From Terribacillus aidingensis (GTDB lineage Bacteria; Bacillota; Bacilli; Bacillales; Amphibacillaceae), in contig NZ_CP159996.1 in the NCBI RefSeq assembly GCF_040703035.1, positions 3,382,001 to 3,446,000 of the forward strand: a DNA stretch of 64,000 nucleotides. Reading direction: 5' to 3'. The number at the start of each line of letters is the position of its first letter. Positions within the stretch are counted from its first letter, which is position 1. Under the pieces are notes generated by a model. The model was not told the origin of the DNA. It made no database searches and saw only the letters and a program-made list of their open reading frames with translations. This document shows positions 50,752 through 62,192 of the stretch, piece by piece. The translations under genes were made by a program, and so were the position numbers.

Positions 50752-51603
50752 TTATTGTGTTTCTTCTGTCTCTGGCTGTAAACTGCTTAAAAAACCTGAC
50801 TCGGTTGGTGCGTACACATATGGATAATCCGGCAGCAGCAAATAAAAGTAATGCTTCGTATTGTTCACTGTTATTTTGTACGCAGGTGCATAGTTCGGCT
50901 TTGAAGAAAGCTCAATAGTCGGATAGAAGCCTTTTTCCACTTCAATTGTGTCATTGGCCTCAATATACTGCTGACTTTGCAGTGCTTTAACCGCCTGCTT
51001 CTCTGAATACTGCTTTAGATCCCCGTTATGTTCGCTCTTTTTAAAATCCTCGATATATGTTTGTGTATATTCGGTTACATCGTACTCGTCATTGATAGTG
51101 ACAAGCAGCATACTATCCGGACTAAAATAAGTTTGTCCTTCACTTGTCTTCTGGAAAAATAGCAGTTTATTCCCTTGCCTGCCCCAATAGGTATAATCAT
51201 TTCCGTGCAGGACGTAATCATCGACAAAGGTGCTTAATTTTTCAGCTGTCTGCTCTTTATCTTCATCGATCGGAACCTCGATCGGCAATTCCTGTGGTTC
51301 CTTAAATTTCGCAACAAGCTGATTACGCGAGCTAATATCAAGGTCCATTTGATCCTTTGATGGGATCTTTTCTAATTCTTCTTCTGTAAAAAGAAGCTTT
51401 TTAGCTTCATATTGCTGATTTGGTTCCGTTTCTTCATCAGAAAGCTCATTATACCCTGTCACAGTGGACAGAACTTTATCCTGGCTTTCTGTCTCCAGTA
51501 CTAGCTGTTCCGTTTCTTCCTGCGGAAACAGCTGAAAGATAAGATAAATGTTTAAGACAAGGAAGGCGAGAATGAACATGAGCTTTATTTTATTCCACTG
51601 CAT
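50752..51603 (-). CDS. walI: WalI (YycI) regulator of WalK
   Basis: A 283-residue membrane-anchored protein: one TM (KIKLMFILAFLVLNIYLIFQLF, residues about 4-25), then an extracellular beta-rich domain (about 30-280). With WalH it forms a membrane complex that inhibits the WalK kinase. The sequence is divergent, as usual for this family, but the N-terminal MQWNKIKLMFILAFLVLNIYLI and position are diagnostic. Its ATG overlaps the walH stop (TGATG). Confidence 0.93.
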   Translation of the reverse strand: MQWNKIKLMFILAFLVLNIYLIFQLFPQEETEQLVLETESQDKVLSTVTGYNELSDEETEPNQQYEAKKLLFTEEELEKIPSKDQMDLDISSRNQLVAKFKEPQELPIEVPIDEDKEQTAEKLSTFVDDYVLHGNDYTYWGRQGNKLLFFQKTSEGQTYFSPDSMLLVTINDEYDVTEYTQTYIEDFKKSEHNGDLKQYSEKQAVKALQSQQYIEANDTIEVEKGFYPTIELSSKPNYAPAYKITVNNTKHYFYLLLPDYPYVYAPTESGFLSSLQPETEETQ

Positions 51604-52895
51604 CAGCTCTCTCCCCCTGTCTCACTGTCTCCTACCTCATACCATTCTCCCTGGTATTTCACATACCAGCTTGGTTTCAGATGATATTTGTAAATAGCAG
51701 AATCATCGTTATCTTCCAAGCGATACCCAATGATAGCATCCTGTATATCACGCGGACTATACTTGTTTTCAATGATCCAGTCTATCACCTGCTGCGCTGT
51801 TAGCTGATATTCATTCTGTGAACCACCGGCAACACCAATGTTAAGGAGCGTTCTCTCATAGCTTACTGGTTCGGGCAGATTATCCTGCATGCGGATAGAA
51901 ATCAAGGAAAGATCATTTGTCTGAAAAACAGGATAGCCGTTACTTATCATCCGAAACTGAAATGTAAAGTTGTTTTCTCCGCTTATAGCATACAAATTAT
52001 AATCATCCGTCCATCCCTTATGCGTATTGATGGCACTGATTGCAGCCTGCAGCTGATCCGTCCTGCTCGTTGTCCCTACGCTGGAAGAGGTTGAATTATA
52101 TTGATAAGAAGCGAATTGTCCGTTGTTTCTGAACTTGATCATCTCTAACAAGTTGCTATCCGTATATTGATCTGTACCTTGTACAGATTTTTCCTCCATA
52201 TAAATATCTGCGAAATCATTCCTGGTAATCGTCTCGCCGCGGACAATACTATCGTTAACATCAGCCGTTTCCGGCAAATAAATTCTATTCCATTCATTTG
52301 TATCTGATAAGGAAACTGCAGCATTGAGTTTATCCTCATCGTGAATGAAATCATAGACACTATTTGTGGCAGTAGCAGTTACGACACTCTCCAATGGATT
52401 TTCCTGCCGTTCGTTGACAAAGGTCAATTTTGTCGTCCTGCCATCTTCGCTCGGTTCCAAATACAGTCTTGTAAAACCGCCATTACCAAGTCTGTTTGTT
52501 ACGTTCTCTGCTCCTTCCACCTGGAAGAGAGCATTCAGCTGGGAATAGGCAACAGTCACCGGATAAACAAGTTCTATACTCGTCTGAGGCAGTTCCGTTA
52601 CGCTTCCTGATTTGGTATTCGTAAGTGTCCAGTCAGCCAATCCATTCACGAAGACCTGCTCTTCATCCTTAGAAGTAAAAACAAAGTGACTGCCACCGTT
52701 ATGCACATACGTATGCGTGGGCCGAACCACATCAGCCAGCTGTTTTTCTGTCCCATCCAATGTTTTAGGTTCTTCGGTGCCGATTGAATCTGATTTCAAA
52801 CTGTTAGGCTGAAATGTCCATACATAGGCTGTCAGGACCAAACTTAATGCCACAAGTATGATTAGAAGAATCGTATTGAAAGTTTCCATCTTCAT
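51603..52895 (-). CDS. walH: WalH (YycH) regulator of WalK
   Basis: A 430-residue protein with one N-terminal TM (TILLIILVALSLVLTAYVWTF) and a large extracellular three-domain part. Features typical of YycH are WTFQPN near the TM, ADVVRPTHTYVHNGGSHFVFT and the C-terminal LKPSWYVKYQGEWYEV. It acts with WalI to restrain WalK. The ATG overlaps the walK stop (ATGA) and the walI start overlaps its stop, so expression is tightly coupled. Confidence 0.93.
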   Translation of the reverse strand: MKMETFNTILLIILVALSLVLTAYVWTFQPNSLKSDSIGTEEPKTLDGTEKQLADVVRPTHTYVHNGGSHFVFTSKDEEQVFVNGLADWTLTNTKSGSVTELPQTSIELVYPVTVAYSQLNALFQVEGAENVTNRLGNGGFTRLYLEPSEDGRTTKLTFVNERQENPLESVVTATATNSVYDFIHDEDKLNAAVSLSDTNEWNRIYLPETADVNDSIVRGETITRNDFADIYMEEKSVQGTDQYTDSNLLEMIKFRNNGQFASYQYNSTSSSVGTTSRTDQLQAAISAINTHKGWTDDYNLYAISGENNFTFQFRMISNGYPVFQTNDLSLISIRMQDNLPEPVSYERTLLNIGVAGGSQNEYQLTAQQVIDWIIENKYSPRDIQDAIIGYRLEDNDDSAIYKYHLKPSWYVKYQGEWYEVGDSETGGES

Positions 52896-54745
52896 CGCAC
52901 CTCACCCCTTTTCCGGTTGATCGGAATGGTGAAGAGCACGGTCGTGCCTCTTCCTTCCTTGCTCTCTGCCCAAATGACACCATGATGCGCTTCGACAAGG
53001 TCTTTCGCAATTGCAAGGCCAAGACCCGTTCCACCCAGTTTACGTGTACGAGCTTTGTCCGTCCGGTAAAATCGTTCGAATATCTTATCTAGTTTTTCAT
53101 ATGCGATACCCATACCCTCATCGGAGATGCTGATTAATAGCTTCTGGCTGTCTTTACGAAGGCGGAAACGGATGGTGCCGCCATCGGGAGAATATTTGAT
53201 TGCATTACTAATCACGTTATCCAAAACTTGCATAACTTTATCTTTATCAATCGTGACGAGCGCTTCTTCCTTCGGTAAATAGCGTTCGAAATGGATATCA
53301 TCGCGCTTGTTCATTTCAAAACGGTCAATTACGTGATGGAAGAAGTCAACAAAATTAATTCGATCCCACTCCATCGTGTAGTTGCTGCTATCCATACGGG
53401 AGAGCTGCAGCAGATCATTGACAAGCCTGATCATCCGATCCGTTTCCTGCTGGGTTACGTCAAGGAAATGCGGTGCGATTGATTCATCCTTCCATGCACC
53501 ATCTGTCAGTGCCTCCAAATAACTCCTCATGGTTGTCAGCGGAGTCCGGAGCTCGTGAGATACGTTTGAAACAAACTCCCGGCGTTCTTGATCAATTTGT
53601 TCCTGTTCGGTAACATCACTGATTACAGTGATGAACCCGCTGATTTGCTCGTATTCATCCTGCACGATCGAGAAGTTGCATCGCAGCAGCAAATACTGGT
53701 CATCATCACTCATATCAATGATGATCGATCCTGTTTCCTGAATCTCTGTAATATCGACTATCTTTTCATTCAGATTCAATACTTCAATTAGGAATTGACC
53801 GCGAACTTCGTCAGCACTTCGTCCAATCAGACTCTCTGCTGGAGCATTCATTAGCGTGATAGCTCCATTCCTGTCGGTCGCGATGACACCATCTGACATA
53901 TGAGAAAGGACAGAACTAAGCTTGCGGCGTTCTCCCTCAGTCCGCATATGTGCTTGCCGGAGTTCATCATTCATGTGATTGAAAGTACGGGCTAGCTGCC
54001 CAATTTCATCCTCTCCATAGACATTCACTCGCTTGGAGAAGTCCCCAGTTGCCATAACACGGGCCTGCTTTTGCATTTCCTTGATTGGTTTCGTTATTGC
54101 CCGGGCAATGAGTACCCCTAGGATAGCTGCAAAGATAAGTGCAATAAATGTGGCGCGCAAGAAGATAAGGTTCGTGCTTTTCAGCTGACTATATACATCT
54201 TCAATCGACGTACGAACATAAATCAAGCCGAGCAGTTCACTCTCGCCATTACTATCTGTTCCTTCGATGTTGTAGTACGATTTCAGCGTGCGATCGCCTG
54301 TGGCTTTATCTATAACGATGTTAAGCTTTGTCTCCGATGCAGGTGCAAAACCATTATTCGTGATCGCTTGAACGATATTATTGTCTGTTACCCTGGAACC
54401 GATTGAAGTCTGATCACCAAGCTCACTTGTCCCGACAAGCTGCCTCTGTATATCAATTACTTGTATTTTTGTCTCTCCGCCCTCTGAATAAGTCTTCAGT
54501 AAATCCGCGATATCTTCCTCTAATGTAGGATCGGTCGGGGAACGCTCTTCTTCAAATTCCTGAGCTAATGATTGCTCCAGCCATTGCATATTGGAATCAA
54601 GAGAATCACGCGTATTTCTTATCAGCTGGTTTTCCAAGCTGTTGGTAAAAAAGACGCCGATCAACAAAAGAGCGATGATCAGCAGCAAAATGTAAACGAC
54701 AACCAGTTTTAGGCTCACAGAACGGAAAAAGCCTATTTTATTCAT
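52892..54745 (-). CDS. walK: WalK (YycG) essential cell-wall histidine kinase
   Basis: A 617-residue kinase: TM1 (about 10-32), extracellular PAS-like domain (about 35-180), TM2 (about 185-205), HAMP (205-258), PAS (about 265-370), HisKA with FVSNVSHELRTPLTTMRSYLEAL, and HATPase with VISNAIKYSPDGG and DEGMGIAYEKLDKIFERFYRTDKARTRKLGGTGLGLAIAKDLVEAHHG. It senses cell-wall turnover or lipid II at the septum and phosphorylates WalR. The gene follows walR by five bases. Confidence 0.96.
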   Translation of the reverse strand: MNKIGFFRSVSLKLVVVYILLLIIALLLIGVFFTNSLENQLIRNTRDSLDSNMQWLEQSLAQEFEEERSPTDPTLEEDIADLLKTYSEGGETKIQVIDIQRQLVGTSELGDQTSIGSRVTDNNIVQAITNNGFAPASETKLNIVIDKATGDRTLKSYYNIEGTDSNGESELLGLIYVRTSIEDVYSQLKSTNLIFLRATFIALIFAAILGVLIARAITKPIKEMQKQARVMATGDFSKRVNVYGEDEIGQLARTFNHMNDELRQAHMRTEGERRKLSSVLSHMSDGVIATDRNGAITLMNAPAESLIGRSADEVRGQFLIEVLNLNEKIVDITEIQETGSIIIDMSDDDQYLLLRCNFSIVQDEYEQISGFITVISDVTEQEQIDQERREFVSNVSHELRTPLTTMRSYLEALTDGAWKDESIAPHFLDVTQQETDRMIRLVNDLLQLSRMDSSNYTMEWDRINFVDFFHHVIDRFEMNKRDDIHFERYLPKEEALVTIDKDKVMQVLDNVISNAIKYSPDGGTIRFRLRKDSQKLLISISDEGMGIAYEKLDKIFERFYRTDKARTRKLGGTGLGLAIAKDLVEAHHGVIWAESKEGRGTTVLFTIPINRKRGEVR

Positions 54746-54750
54746 AGATG

Positions 54751-55455
54751 TTACTCCTGTTCAGGGCTGCGAAGATAATAACCTACACCCCTGCGTGTAA
54801 TGATCCAGAGCGGACTGCTCGGATTGTCTTCGATTTTCTCCCGGAGACGGCGGACAGTTACGTCAACTGTGCGGACATCGCCGAAATAGTCATATCCCCA
54901 TACTGTCTCCAGCAAATGTTCACGTGTCATGACTTGTCCGCTATGACGGGCAAGGTAATGAAGCAATTCAAATTCACGATGCGTCAGTTCTACCTGTACG
55001 CCATCATTTGTAACGGTATAGGCTTCCGGATGAATGACAAGCTTACCGATTTCGATATCTTTGTTTTCTTTGCTGTCATCCTCTGGGATTTGAGCCTGTC
55101 TGCGTAAATTCGCTTTAACACGGGCAATCACTTCCCGGTTGCTGAAAGGTTTTGTGACATAGTCATCAGCACCAAGCTCAAGACCGAGTACCTTATCAAT
55201 CTCTGCATCTTTTGCAGTCAGCATGATAATCGGCATATTATGTGTTTTACGCACTTCACGGCAAACTTCATTGCCATCTTTGTTCGGCAGCATAATATCC
55301 AAAAGGATCAAATCCGGGTTCTCTTGCTGCACTAATTCGACAGCTTCATCACCGTCATATGCACAGATCACCTCGTATCCTTCCTTCTCTAAGTTGAATT
55401 TCAATATATCAGCGATTGGTTTTTCGTCGTCCACCACTAAAATCTTATGGTTCAT
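54751..55455 (-). CDS. walR: WalR (YycF) essential response regulator
   Basis: A 234-residue OmpR-family regulator. Phospho-acceptor Asp53 lies in [15 protein letters not shown]; the switch residues are in [29 protein letters not shown]; and the winged helix ends [36 protein letters not shown]. It controls autolysin genes by binding TGTAAH-type direct repeats and is essential in Firmicutes. First gene of walRKHIJ-htrC. The ribosome site is modest (GGGAAT). Confidence 0.97.
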   Translation of the reverse strand: MNHKILVVDDEKPIADILKFNLEKEGYEVICAYDGDEAVELVQQENPDLILLDIMLPNKDGNEVCREVRKTHNMPIIMLTAKDAEIDKVLGLELGADDYVTKPFSNREVIARVKANLRRQAQIPEDDSKENKDIEIGKLVIHPEAYTVTNDGVQVELTHREFELLHYLARHSGQVMTREHLLETVWGYDYFGDVRTVDVTVRRLREKIEDNPSSPLWIITRRGVGYYLRSPEQE

Positions 55456-55603
55456 CGTATTCCCACGCTTTCCAGTGTTTTTTATCTGAATTGTATTATC
55501 TTTTATTACTAGTTCAGTGTTTGCATACCCTTCCTATTTTACAGCAATTTCGGTCAAATGTCTTTGCAAGGGGTCGATTCGGCAGTTTTTGGAAGAAAAA
55601 AGA

Positions 55604-55629
55604 AAAAATCGCCCGTATGGACGATTTTT
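55604..55629 (-). terminator. Terminator of purA
   Basis: Leftward AAAATCGTCC and GGGCGATTTT around ATAC (one mismatch), then a T run, just after the purA stop. Confidence 0.75.
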
Positions 55630-55633
55630 CAAC

Positions 55634-56992
<1,359 letters not shown>

Positions 56993-57000
56993 TCAATGAT

Positions 57001-57044
57001 ACAACCGAACATTTAATGATGAAGCCCTATATTTGTTCGTTAAA
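57001..57044 (-). promoter_or_regulatory. Pair of inverted PurR boxes before purA
   Basis: ACAACCGAACATT (57001-57013) matches the PurBox consensus AWWWCCGAACWWT at 12 of 13 positions. TTTGTTCGTTAAA (57032-57044) is an inverted, weaker copy (core CGAAC kept). The 14-bp boxes are separated by 16 bp, the spacing used by B. subtilis PurR. Purine repression of purA is therefore expected. Confidence 0.7.
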
Positions 57045-57069
57045 AAACACCCTATCGATTGATAGGGTG
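57042..57069 (-). terminator. Terminator of dnaC
   Basis: CACCCTATC (57048-57056) and GATAGGGTG (57061-57069) around GATT, followed leftward by six T that run into the second PurR box. Confidence 0.88.
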
Positions 57070-57075
57070 CTGTAA

Positions 57076-58440
57076 TTATGCCGGTGGAACATCGCTTTCC
57101 GAATATCTATGATCCAAATCTACGAATTTATTATACTCTTTCACAAACGCCAGCTCGACTGTTCCTACCGGGCCGTTACGCTGCTTAGCCAGAATGATCT
57201 CAATGATATTCTGTTTTTCCGATTCTTTGTCGTAATAATCGTCACGATACAAGAAGCCGACGATATCGGCATCCTGCTCGATACTTCCTGATTCACGCAA
57301 GTCGGACATCATCGGACGTTTGTCCTGTCGCTGCTCTACTCCACGAGAAAGCTGTGATAGAGCGATTACTGGCACTTCCAGCTCACGAGCTAGAGCTTTT
57401 AAGGAACGGGAGATTTCCGATACTTCCTGCTGACGGTTTTCTCCTTTTCCAGAGCTTGAACCCATGATGAGCTGTAAGTAATCAATCAGGATCATCCCTA
57501 ATCCGCCTTCCTGCTTCAGACGACGGCATTTGGACCTGATATCACTTACACGGATACCAGGCGTATCATCGATATAAACCCCTGCATTAGACAGGCTGCC
57601 CATTGCCATCGTGAGTTTAGCCCAGTCTTCCGCTTGTAGACTTCCTGTCCGCAGACGCTGTGCATCGATATTCCCCTCTGCACAGAGCATACGTGATACA
57701 AGCTGTGATGCACCCATCTCCAAGCTAAAGATAGCTACATTTTCCCCTGCATGTATCGATACATTTTGTGCAATGTTCAAGGCAAATGCTGTCTTACCTA
57801 CAGAAGGACGGGCAGCAATGATGATCAAATCATTACGCTGGAATCCGGAGGTCATTTTATCTAAGTCACGGTAACCAGTCGGAATACCTGTAATAGAAGC
57901 ATTTTGATGATGTAATTTCTCGATATTATCGTAAACATCAATCAAAACGTCCTTTATGTTCTGAAAAGCTCCGGAATTTTTACGGCCGGATACTTCCATA
58001 ATCGATTTCTCTGCTTCGTTGAGAACATCCTCGACAGCATCTTCTTTAGCAAAGCTTGATGTGACAATATCCGTGGCAGAACGTATAAGTCGGCGCAGCA
58101 GCGCCTTTTCAGCTACGATTTTGCTGTAATATTCAATATTTGCTGCAGTTGGAACGGCGTTAGCAAGATCGCTCAAATACGAAACGCCACCGACCTCCTC
58201 CAACAATTTTGCATTAGCAAGTGCAGTGGTGACGGTTACCAGGTCAACTGGTTCTCCTCTATCGGATAGGCGCATCATCGCATCAAAGATACGCTGGTGG
58301 CTTGCTCGGTAGAAATCGTCCGCTACAACCTGTTCCGATGCTCTCGATAAAGCTTCCGGCTCCAGGAAAATAGCACCAATTACAGCTTGCTCTGCTTCTA
58401 TATTATGTGGAGGGGTCCGATCATTCCAGACTTCTTCCAT
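57076..58440 (-). CDS. dnaC: Replicative DNA helicase DnaC (DnaB-type)
   Basis: The hexameric helicase that unwinds the replication fork. An N-terminal primase-interacting domain (PPHNIEAEQAVIGAIFLEPEAL, about 1-150) is followed by the RecA-like motor. Walker A is AARPSVGKTAFALNIA, Walker B is LGMILIDYLQLIMG and motif 4 is VPVIALSQLSRGVEQRQDKRPMMSDLRESGSIEQDADI. Two ATGs are adjacent; the second (58438-58440) has the better distance to GGGGG and gives 454 residues, as in B. subtilis. No intein. It lies downstream of rplI in the yybS-gdpP-rplI-dnaC order. Confidence 0.97.
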   Translation of the reverse strand: MEEVWNDRTPPHNIEAEQAVIGAIFLEPEALSRASEQVVADDFYRASHQRIFDAMMRLSDRGEPVDLVTVTTALANAKLLEEVGGVSYLSDLANAVPTAANIEYYSKIVAEKALLRRLIRSATDIVTSSFAKEDAVEDVLNEAEKSIMEVSGRKNSGAFQNIKDVLIDVYDNIEKLHHQNASITGIPTGYRDLDKMTSGFQRNDLIIIAARPSVGKTAFALNIAQNVSIHAGENVAIFSLEMGASQLVSRMLCAEGNIDAQRLRTGSLQAEDWAKLTMAMGSLSNAGVYIDDTPGIRVSDIRSKCRRLKQEGGLGMILIDYLQLIMGSSSGKGENRQQEVSEISRSLKALARELEVPVIALSQLSRGVEQRQDKRPMMSDLRESGSIEQDADIVGFLYRDDYYDKESEKQNIIEIILAKQRNGPVGTVELAFVKEYNKFVDLDHRYSESDVPPA

Positions 58441-58486
58441 CATGATTCCCCCATTTCTGGCATACTGCTACCATTGTACCGAAATA

Positions 58487-58512
58487 TCCCCCTTTTGTGT
58501 AAAAAGGGGGAT
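58487..58512 (-). terminator. Hairpin between rplI and dnaC
   Basis: ATCCCCCTTTT and AAAAGGGGGAT form a strong stem around GTGTA, but the T run behind it is poor. It may be a leaky terminator or an RNA-processing stem. Confidence 0.5.
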
Positions 58513-58544
58513 GGAAAACTGCTAGTATTTTGTTGGAAAAAATA

Positions 58545-58991
58545 TTATTGCTCGCTGATATGGACTTTCACTTTACCTGTTACTTCCGGATGCAGCTTCA
58601 CATCCAAGTCACGATAACCAAGAGCCCGAATCGGTTCGTTCAGTTCGATCTTCCGTTTGTCCAATTTAATTTTATGAGCTTTTTTCAGCTCATCAGCGAT
58701 TTGTTTGCTTGTGATAGATCCGAATAGACGACCGCCTTCTCCGGACTTCGCTTTTACTTCTACTGTTAGGTTGGCAAGCGTTTCACGCAATTTTTTCGCA
58801 TCCTCCACTTCCTGGAGTTCAAGCTGATGCTGTTTATTGTCTTTTGCTTCCTGTACTTTCACATTTCCTTTTGTAGCTGGTACAGCCAAGTTATTTTTAA
58901 GCAAGTAATTACGTGCATAACCATCTGGCACTTCTTTTACTTGTCCTTTTTTCCCTTTACCTTTTACGTCTTCTGTAAAGATTACTTTCAT
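58545..58991 (-). CDS. rplI: Ribosomal protein L9
   Basis: A 148-residue large-subunit protein. The N-terminal signature [40 protein letters not shown] binds 23S rRNA, a long connecting helix (about 45-75) follows, and the C-terminal domain begins [25 protein letters not shown]. Length is exactly usual. Its ATG overlaps the gdpP stop (ATGA), so it is translationally coupled to gdpP. Confidence 0.98.
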   Translation of the reverse strand: MKVIFTEDVKGKGKKGQVKEVPDGYARNYLLKNNLAVPATKGNVKVQEAKDNKQHQLELQEVEDAKKLRETLANLTVEVKAKSGEGGRLFGSITSKQIADELKKAHKIKLDKRKIELNEPIRALGYRDLDVKLHPEVTGKVKVHISEQ

Positions 58992-60955
58992 TCTTCTTTT
59001 CTCCCTTCAACATATTCATCAATGATCAGCTGCAGCTCTTCCTTCGCTGCTTCTACTGTTGTGTCAGCGATCTGTGTAGCAGCATTTGTCAAATGTCCGC
59101 CGCCATTCATCCTCTCCATGATCACTTGAACATTCACTTGTCCAAGTGATCTGGCGCTGATACCAATACGGCCATCTTCCCGCTCGGAAATGACAAAGCT
59201 GGCACTCACACCATCCATCGTCAGCAATGTATCTGCTGCCTGAGCGATGACAACCGGCCCGAATACCTGCCCTTTTTCACCCGCAGAAATTGCAATGCCT
59301 TCCCGGTAGAGCTGCGTATTCTCAATTAAGTGCGCCCGTTTCACATACGTATCCAAGTCCTCTTTCATGAAACGCTGGACAAGGACGGTATCAGCGCCTT
59401 TGGAGCGTAAATAGGATGCCGCGTCGAATGTTCTTGACCCGGTACGAAGCGTGAAGCTTTTCGTATCGACAATAATTCCCGCGAGCAAGGCACTTGCTTC
59501 CAAGGTGGACAATCGCAGCTTCTTAGGCTGATAGTCCAATAGCTCTGTCACAAGCTCTGCTGTCGAGGATGCATATGGCTCCATATAGACGAGCGTTGGC
59601 TTTTCAATGAATTCCTCTGCCCGGCGATGGTGGTCGATCACCACAACATGTTCCGTTTTGCTGAGCAGTCTATCATCAGCTACCATTACAGGCTTGTGCG
59701 TATCGACAACGACAACAAGTGTATTCTTCGTTACACGATCGAGCGCTTCTTCTGGACTGATGAATTGTTCCCAAAGCTCTTCATCCTTTTGAATGGCTGA
59801 CATCAGCTTAGAAACGCCTGTAATATCCTGCTTGTCAAGGACAATATGCCCGACAATATCATTTGCTTCTGCAATTTTCAAGATTCCGATGGCAGCTCCG
59901 ATAGAATCCATATCCGGCGCTTTATGCCCCATGATGAGCACCTGCTCACTCTGCTTGACCAATTCCTTCAGCGCATGAGATATAACACGTGCCCGAACCC
60001 TGGTCCGTTTTTCCATCGGATTCGTTTTGCCGCCATAGAAGCGCACCTTGCCGGCTTCTCCTTTGATGGCAACCTGGTCTCCACCGCGTCCCAATGCCAA
60101 ATCCAAGCTTGATTGGGCAAGTTCTCCAAGCTCAGGTAATGTCTGTCCGCCAGCTCCGACTCCTATACTAAGGGTGATCGGTATATTCTGATCTGTTATC
60201 AAGCCGCGAATTTCATCGAGAATCTCAAATTTCGTCTTTTCCAGTTCCCTCAAAATGCGCTGATTGAGTACTGCCAAGAATCGTTCCTGAGATGTACGCT
60301 TTAAGTAAAGACCTTTTTGGCGTGACCACTCATTCAATTGAGCTGTCACACGGGAATTGATCTGACTTTTCGCTGTGTCATCCAGATTCTGGGTCATTTC
60401 TTCATAGTTATCAAGAAAAATGATAGCTAGAACGGTCTGTTCTTCATTATATAAGTTCTGGATTTCCAGCTGCTTCGTCCGATCGAATAAATACAGAAGC
60501 CGCTCTTCCTTTTTGATCACTGTCAGGAAATCATAATCATCAAGCGTAATCCAAACCTCGTTTTTTTCGTCCTTGATTGCTGGTATCAGCGCATCAGATA
60601 AATCATCCAGCGGGGCACCCACAAGTGTATCCTCCGCAAACCTGTTCATATAAGGCGTCGTCCATTCAATCTGGTAATTCTCGCTGTACAGTACGATCCC
60701 GATCGGCATCTCCAAAAGTGCTTCCTCGCCGACCTTCTTGACACGGTGGGACATTGTCGAAATGTACTCCTCCGTCTGGTCCTGCATTCGCTGTTCCGTC
60801 AGTATACTGTAGAAAAAAGACAGAGCCAGGAGCACTGTCAGCGGCAGCCCAAGCTTCCATTCATAAAACCATACACAAATAAGCAGGATGACAGCAAGTA
60901 CATATGTCACGATCAAATGCTTACTCAATGCTGGTTTCTTAAATATCTCTGGCAT
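58988..60955 (-). CDS. gdpP: c-di-AMP phosphodiesterase GdpP (YybT)
   Basis: A 655-residue membrane enzyme that hydrolyses cyclic di-AMP to pApA. It has two N-terminal TMs (about 12-48), a degenerate PAS domain (about 80-145, haem-binding in relatives) and a degenerate GGDEF domain (about 165-310). The DHH catalytic region follows, with [28 protein letters not shown] and [13 protein letters not shown], and DHHA1 ends in [13 protein letters not shown]. All metal-binding residues appear intact. It influences potassium and osmolyte control, cell-wall stress and beta-lactam tolerance. Encoded between yybS and rplI, as in Bacillus. Confidence 0.96.
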   Translation of the reverse strand: MPEIFKKPALSKHLIVTYVLAVILLICVWFYEWKLGLPLTVLLALSFFYSILTEQRMQDQTEEYISTMSHRVKKVGEEALLEMPIGIVLYSENYQIEWTTPYMNRFAEDTLVGAPLDDLSDALIPAIKDEKNEVWITLDDYDFLTVIKKEERLLYLFDRTKQLEIQNLYNEEQTVLAIIFLDNYEEMTQNLDDTAKSQINSRVTAQLNEWSRQKGLYLKRTSQERFLAVLNQRILRELEKTKFEILDEIRGLITDQNIPITLSIGVGAGGQTLPELGELAQSSLDLALGRGGDQVAIKGEAGKVRFYGGKTNPMEKRTRVRARVISHALKELVKQSEQVLIMGHKAPDMDSIGAAIGILKIAEANDIVGHIVLDKQDITGVSKLMSAIQKDEELWEQFISPEEALDRVTKNTLVVVVDTHKPVMVADDRLLSKTEHVVVIDHHRRAEEFIEKPTLVYMEPYASSTAELVTELLDYQPKKLRLSTLEASALLAGIIVDTKSFTLRTGSRTFDAASYLRSKGADTVLVQRFMKEDLDTYVKRAHLIENTQLYREGIAISAGEKGQVFGPVVIAQAADTLLTMDGVSASFVISEREDGRIGISARSLGQVNVQVIMERMNGGGHLTNAATQIADTTVEAAKEELQLIIDEYVEGRKEE

Positions 60956-60991
60956 ATATGTCAGCTCCTAAACCTAAATTCCGCGACCATG

Positions 60992-61930
60992 CTACTTTTT
61001 GCTGCTCATCCGTTCCCGCAGCCTGAATCCTACATCAATTATACCCAAAATACGCACAAGATACAGCAGTACTGTCCCGAAAAGGACCGATAGTACGACC
61101 GCGAGAATCGGCAGGACTTTCGGCAGATTCCGGTGGTGGGCAAAATAGAAGAAGAACGAGAATCCTTGCAGCACGAGAAGGATTCCGGCAAGCTCCGTGA
61201 CATTGGCGACAATCGGATAGAGCCATCCATTTGGATCCATATCGAACCAGCGGGCAAATGAACCGATGAAATAGATGAATAATACGATGACCGGCAGGTT
61301 GAATCGGCGGAATTGCGGATAAAGGATCTTCTCTTTGCTCTGACGATTATGGATCTTTTGAGCCAGCCATTGCGTGATGAAAGCATACAGCAGGGAGCCG
61401 GCAGCAATCATTGTCGGAATCAGCACCATGATATAATCAAACATAGCACTGACCTGTTCCCACTGAGCATCAGTTACTGTCACCCCGACTGTATCCATCT
61501 CAGACTGAACCGATTGGATCGTAGCCTGATAGCTTGTTTGAATTTCGTCAATGATGTTTATTCCTGATACAAATTGCGTTCCTGCCAGGAATATAGTGAA
61601 TCCAAGTGCATACCCTGCAGTTCCTTTTAATAAAGCTTCATAAGTCGATTGCTTGTGATGAAGGGAATAACCCGTCGCTGCCGCTCCAATCACAACTGAA
61701 ATCGTAATGAAAAACCCGGCAAGTGTCCCTATGAAGGAAAAAAGCAGAATGGCAAGAGCAAAGTAGATACCTGGCTTGAAACCATGGCGGATCCAATAGA
61801 GGATGATGGGCACTGGCATAACAAGCGTGGCCAAGATATTGATTACCGGCGCAAATGTTGCGATAAGCAACAGAACCAGAAAAATCCCCCCAAGTATAGC
61901 CCCTTCCGTCATTTTTCGAGCATTGTTCAT
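60992..61930 (-). CDS. yybS: YybS-family (DUF2232) membrane protein
   Basis: A 312-residue integral membrane protein starting MNNARKMTEGAILGGIFLVLLLIATFAPVINILATLVMPVPIILYWIRHG. About eight segments are present, with a soluble loop near 140-175 (INIIDEIQTSYQATIQSVQSEMDTVGVTV). DUF2232 proteins resemble ECF-transporter substrate subunits in fold and lie next to gdpP across Firmicutes; their substrate is unknown. GGGGTG nine bases before ATG 61928-61930 sets the start (frame open to 61990, through a terminator). First gene of the operon. Confidence 0.9.
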   Translation of the reverse strand: MNNARKMTEGAILGGIFLVLLLIATFAPVINILATLVMPVPIILYWIRHGFKPGIYFALAILLFSFIGTLAGFFITISVVIGAAATGYSLHHKQSTYEALLKGTAGYALGFTIFLAGTQFVSGINIIDEIQTSYQATIQSVQSEMDTVGVTVTDAQWEQVSAMFDYIMVLIPTMIAAGSLLYAFITQWLAQKIHNRQSKEKILYPQFRRFNLPVIVLFIYFIGSFARWFDMDPNGWLYPIVANVTELAGILLVLQGFSFFFYFAHHRNLPKVLPILAVVLSVLFGTVLLYLVRILGIIDVGFRLRERMSSKK

Positions 61931-61976
61931 GAATCGTGACACCCCATTTAAATATGTAATCTTGCACTTGTAGAAA

Positions 61977-62001
61977 AAGCACAGCTGCATAGGCTGTGCT
62001 T
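61977..62001 (-). terminator. Leader terminator before yybS
   Basis: AAGCACAG (complement of 61994-62001) pairs with CTGTGCTT (complement of 61977-61984) and runs into TTTTTCT, 46 bases before the yybS start and about 60 bases after the predicted transcription start. No leftward gene lies upstream, so this is a leader attenuator rather than a gene-end terminator. Confidence 0.7.
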
Positions 62002-62067
62002 ACGTTCGTTTGTAATGGACGAAGGCATGAGAAAAAAGCTGTTCATCCGAAAAAATGCTACCCCACG

Positions 62068-62096
62068 ATTATACCCGAAAGAAAGTCTTCAAACAA
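62068..62096 (-). promoter_or_regulatory. Sigma-A promoter of the yybS-gdpP-rplI-dnaC operon
   Basis: Leftward TTGTTT (62091-62096), 17-base spacer, TATAAT (62068-62073) preceded by GGG. Predicted start near 62061 leaves a leader of about 130 nt that contains the terminator hairpin. Confidence 0.7.
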
Positions 62097-62192
62097 ATGA
62101 TTCGCCGTGAAAATAGTCCCACCAGCTGCTAAGTTTGTGAATATCTTAATTTACCTGTTTATTTTTCTGAAATGAGCCTTTATAATAGTGAG

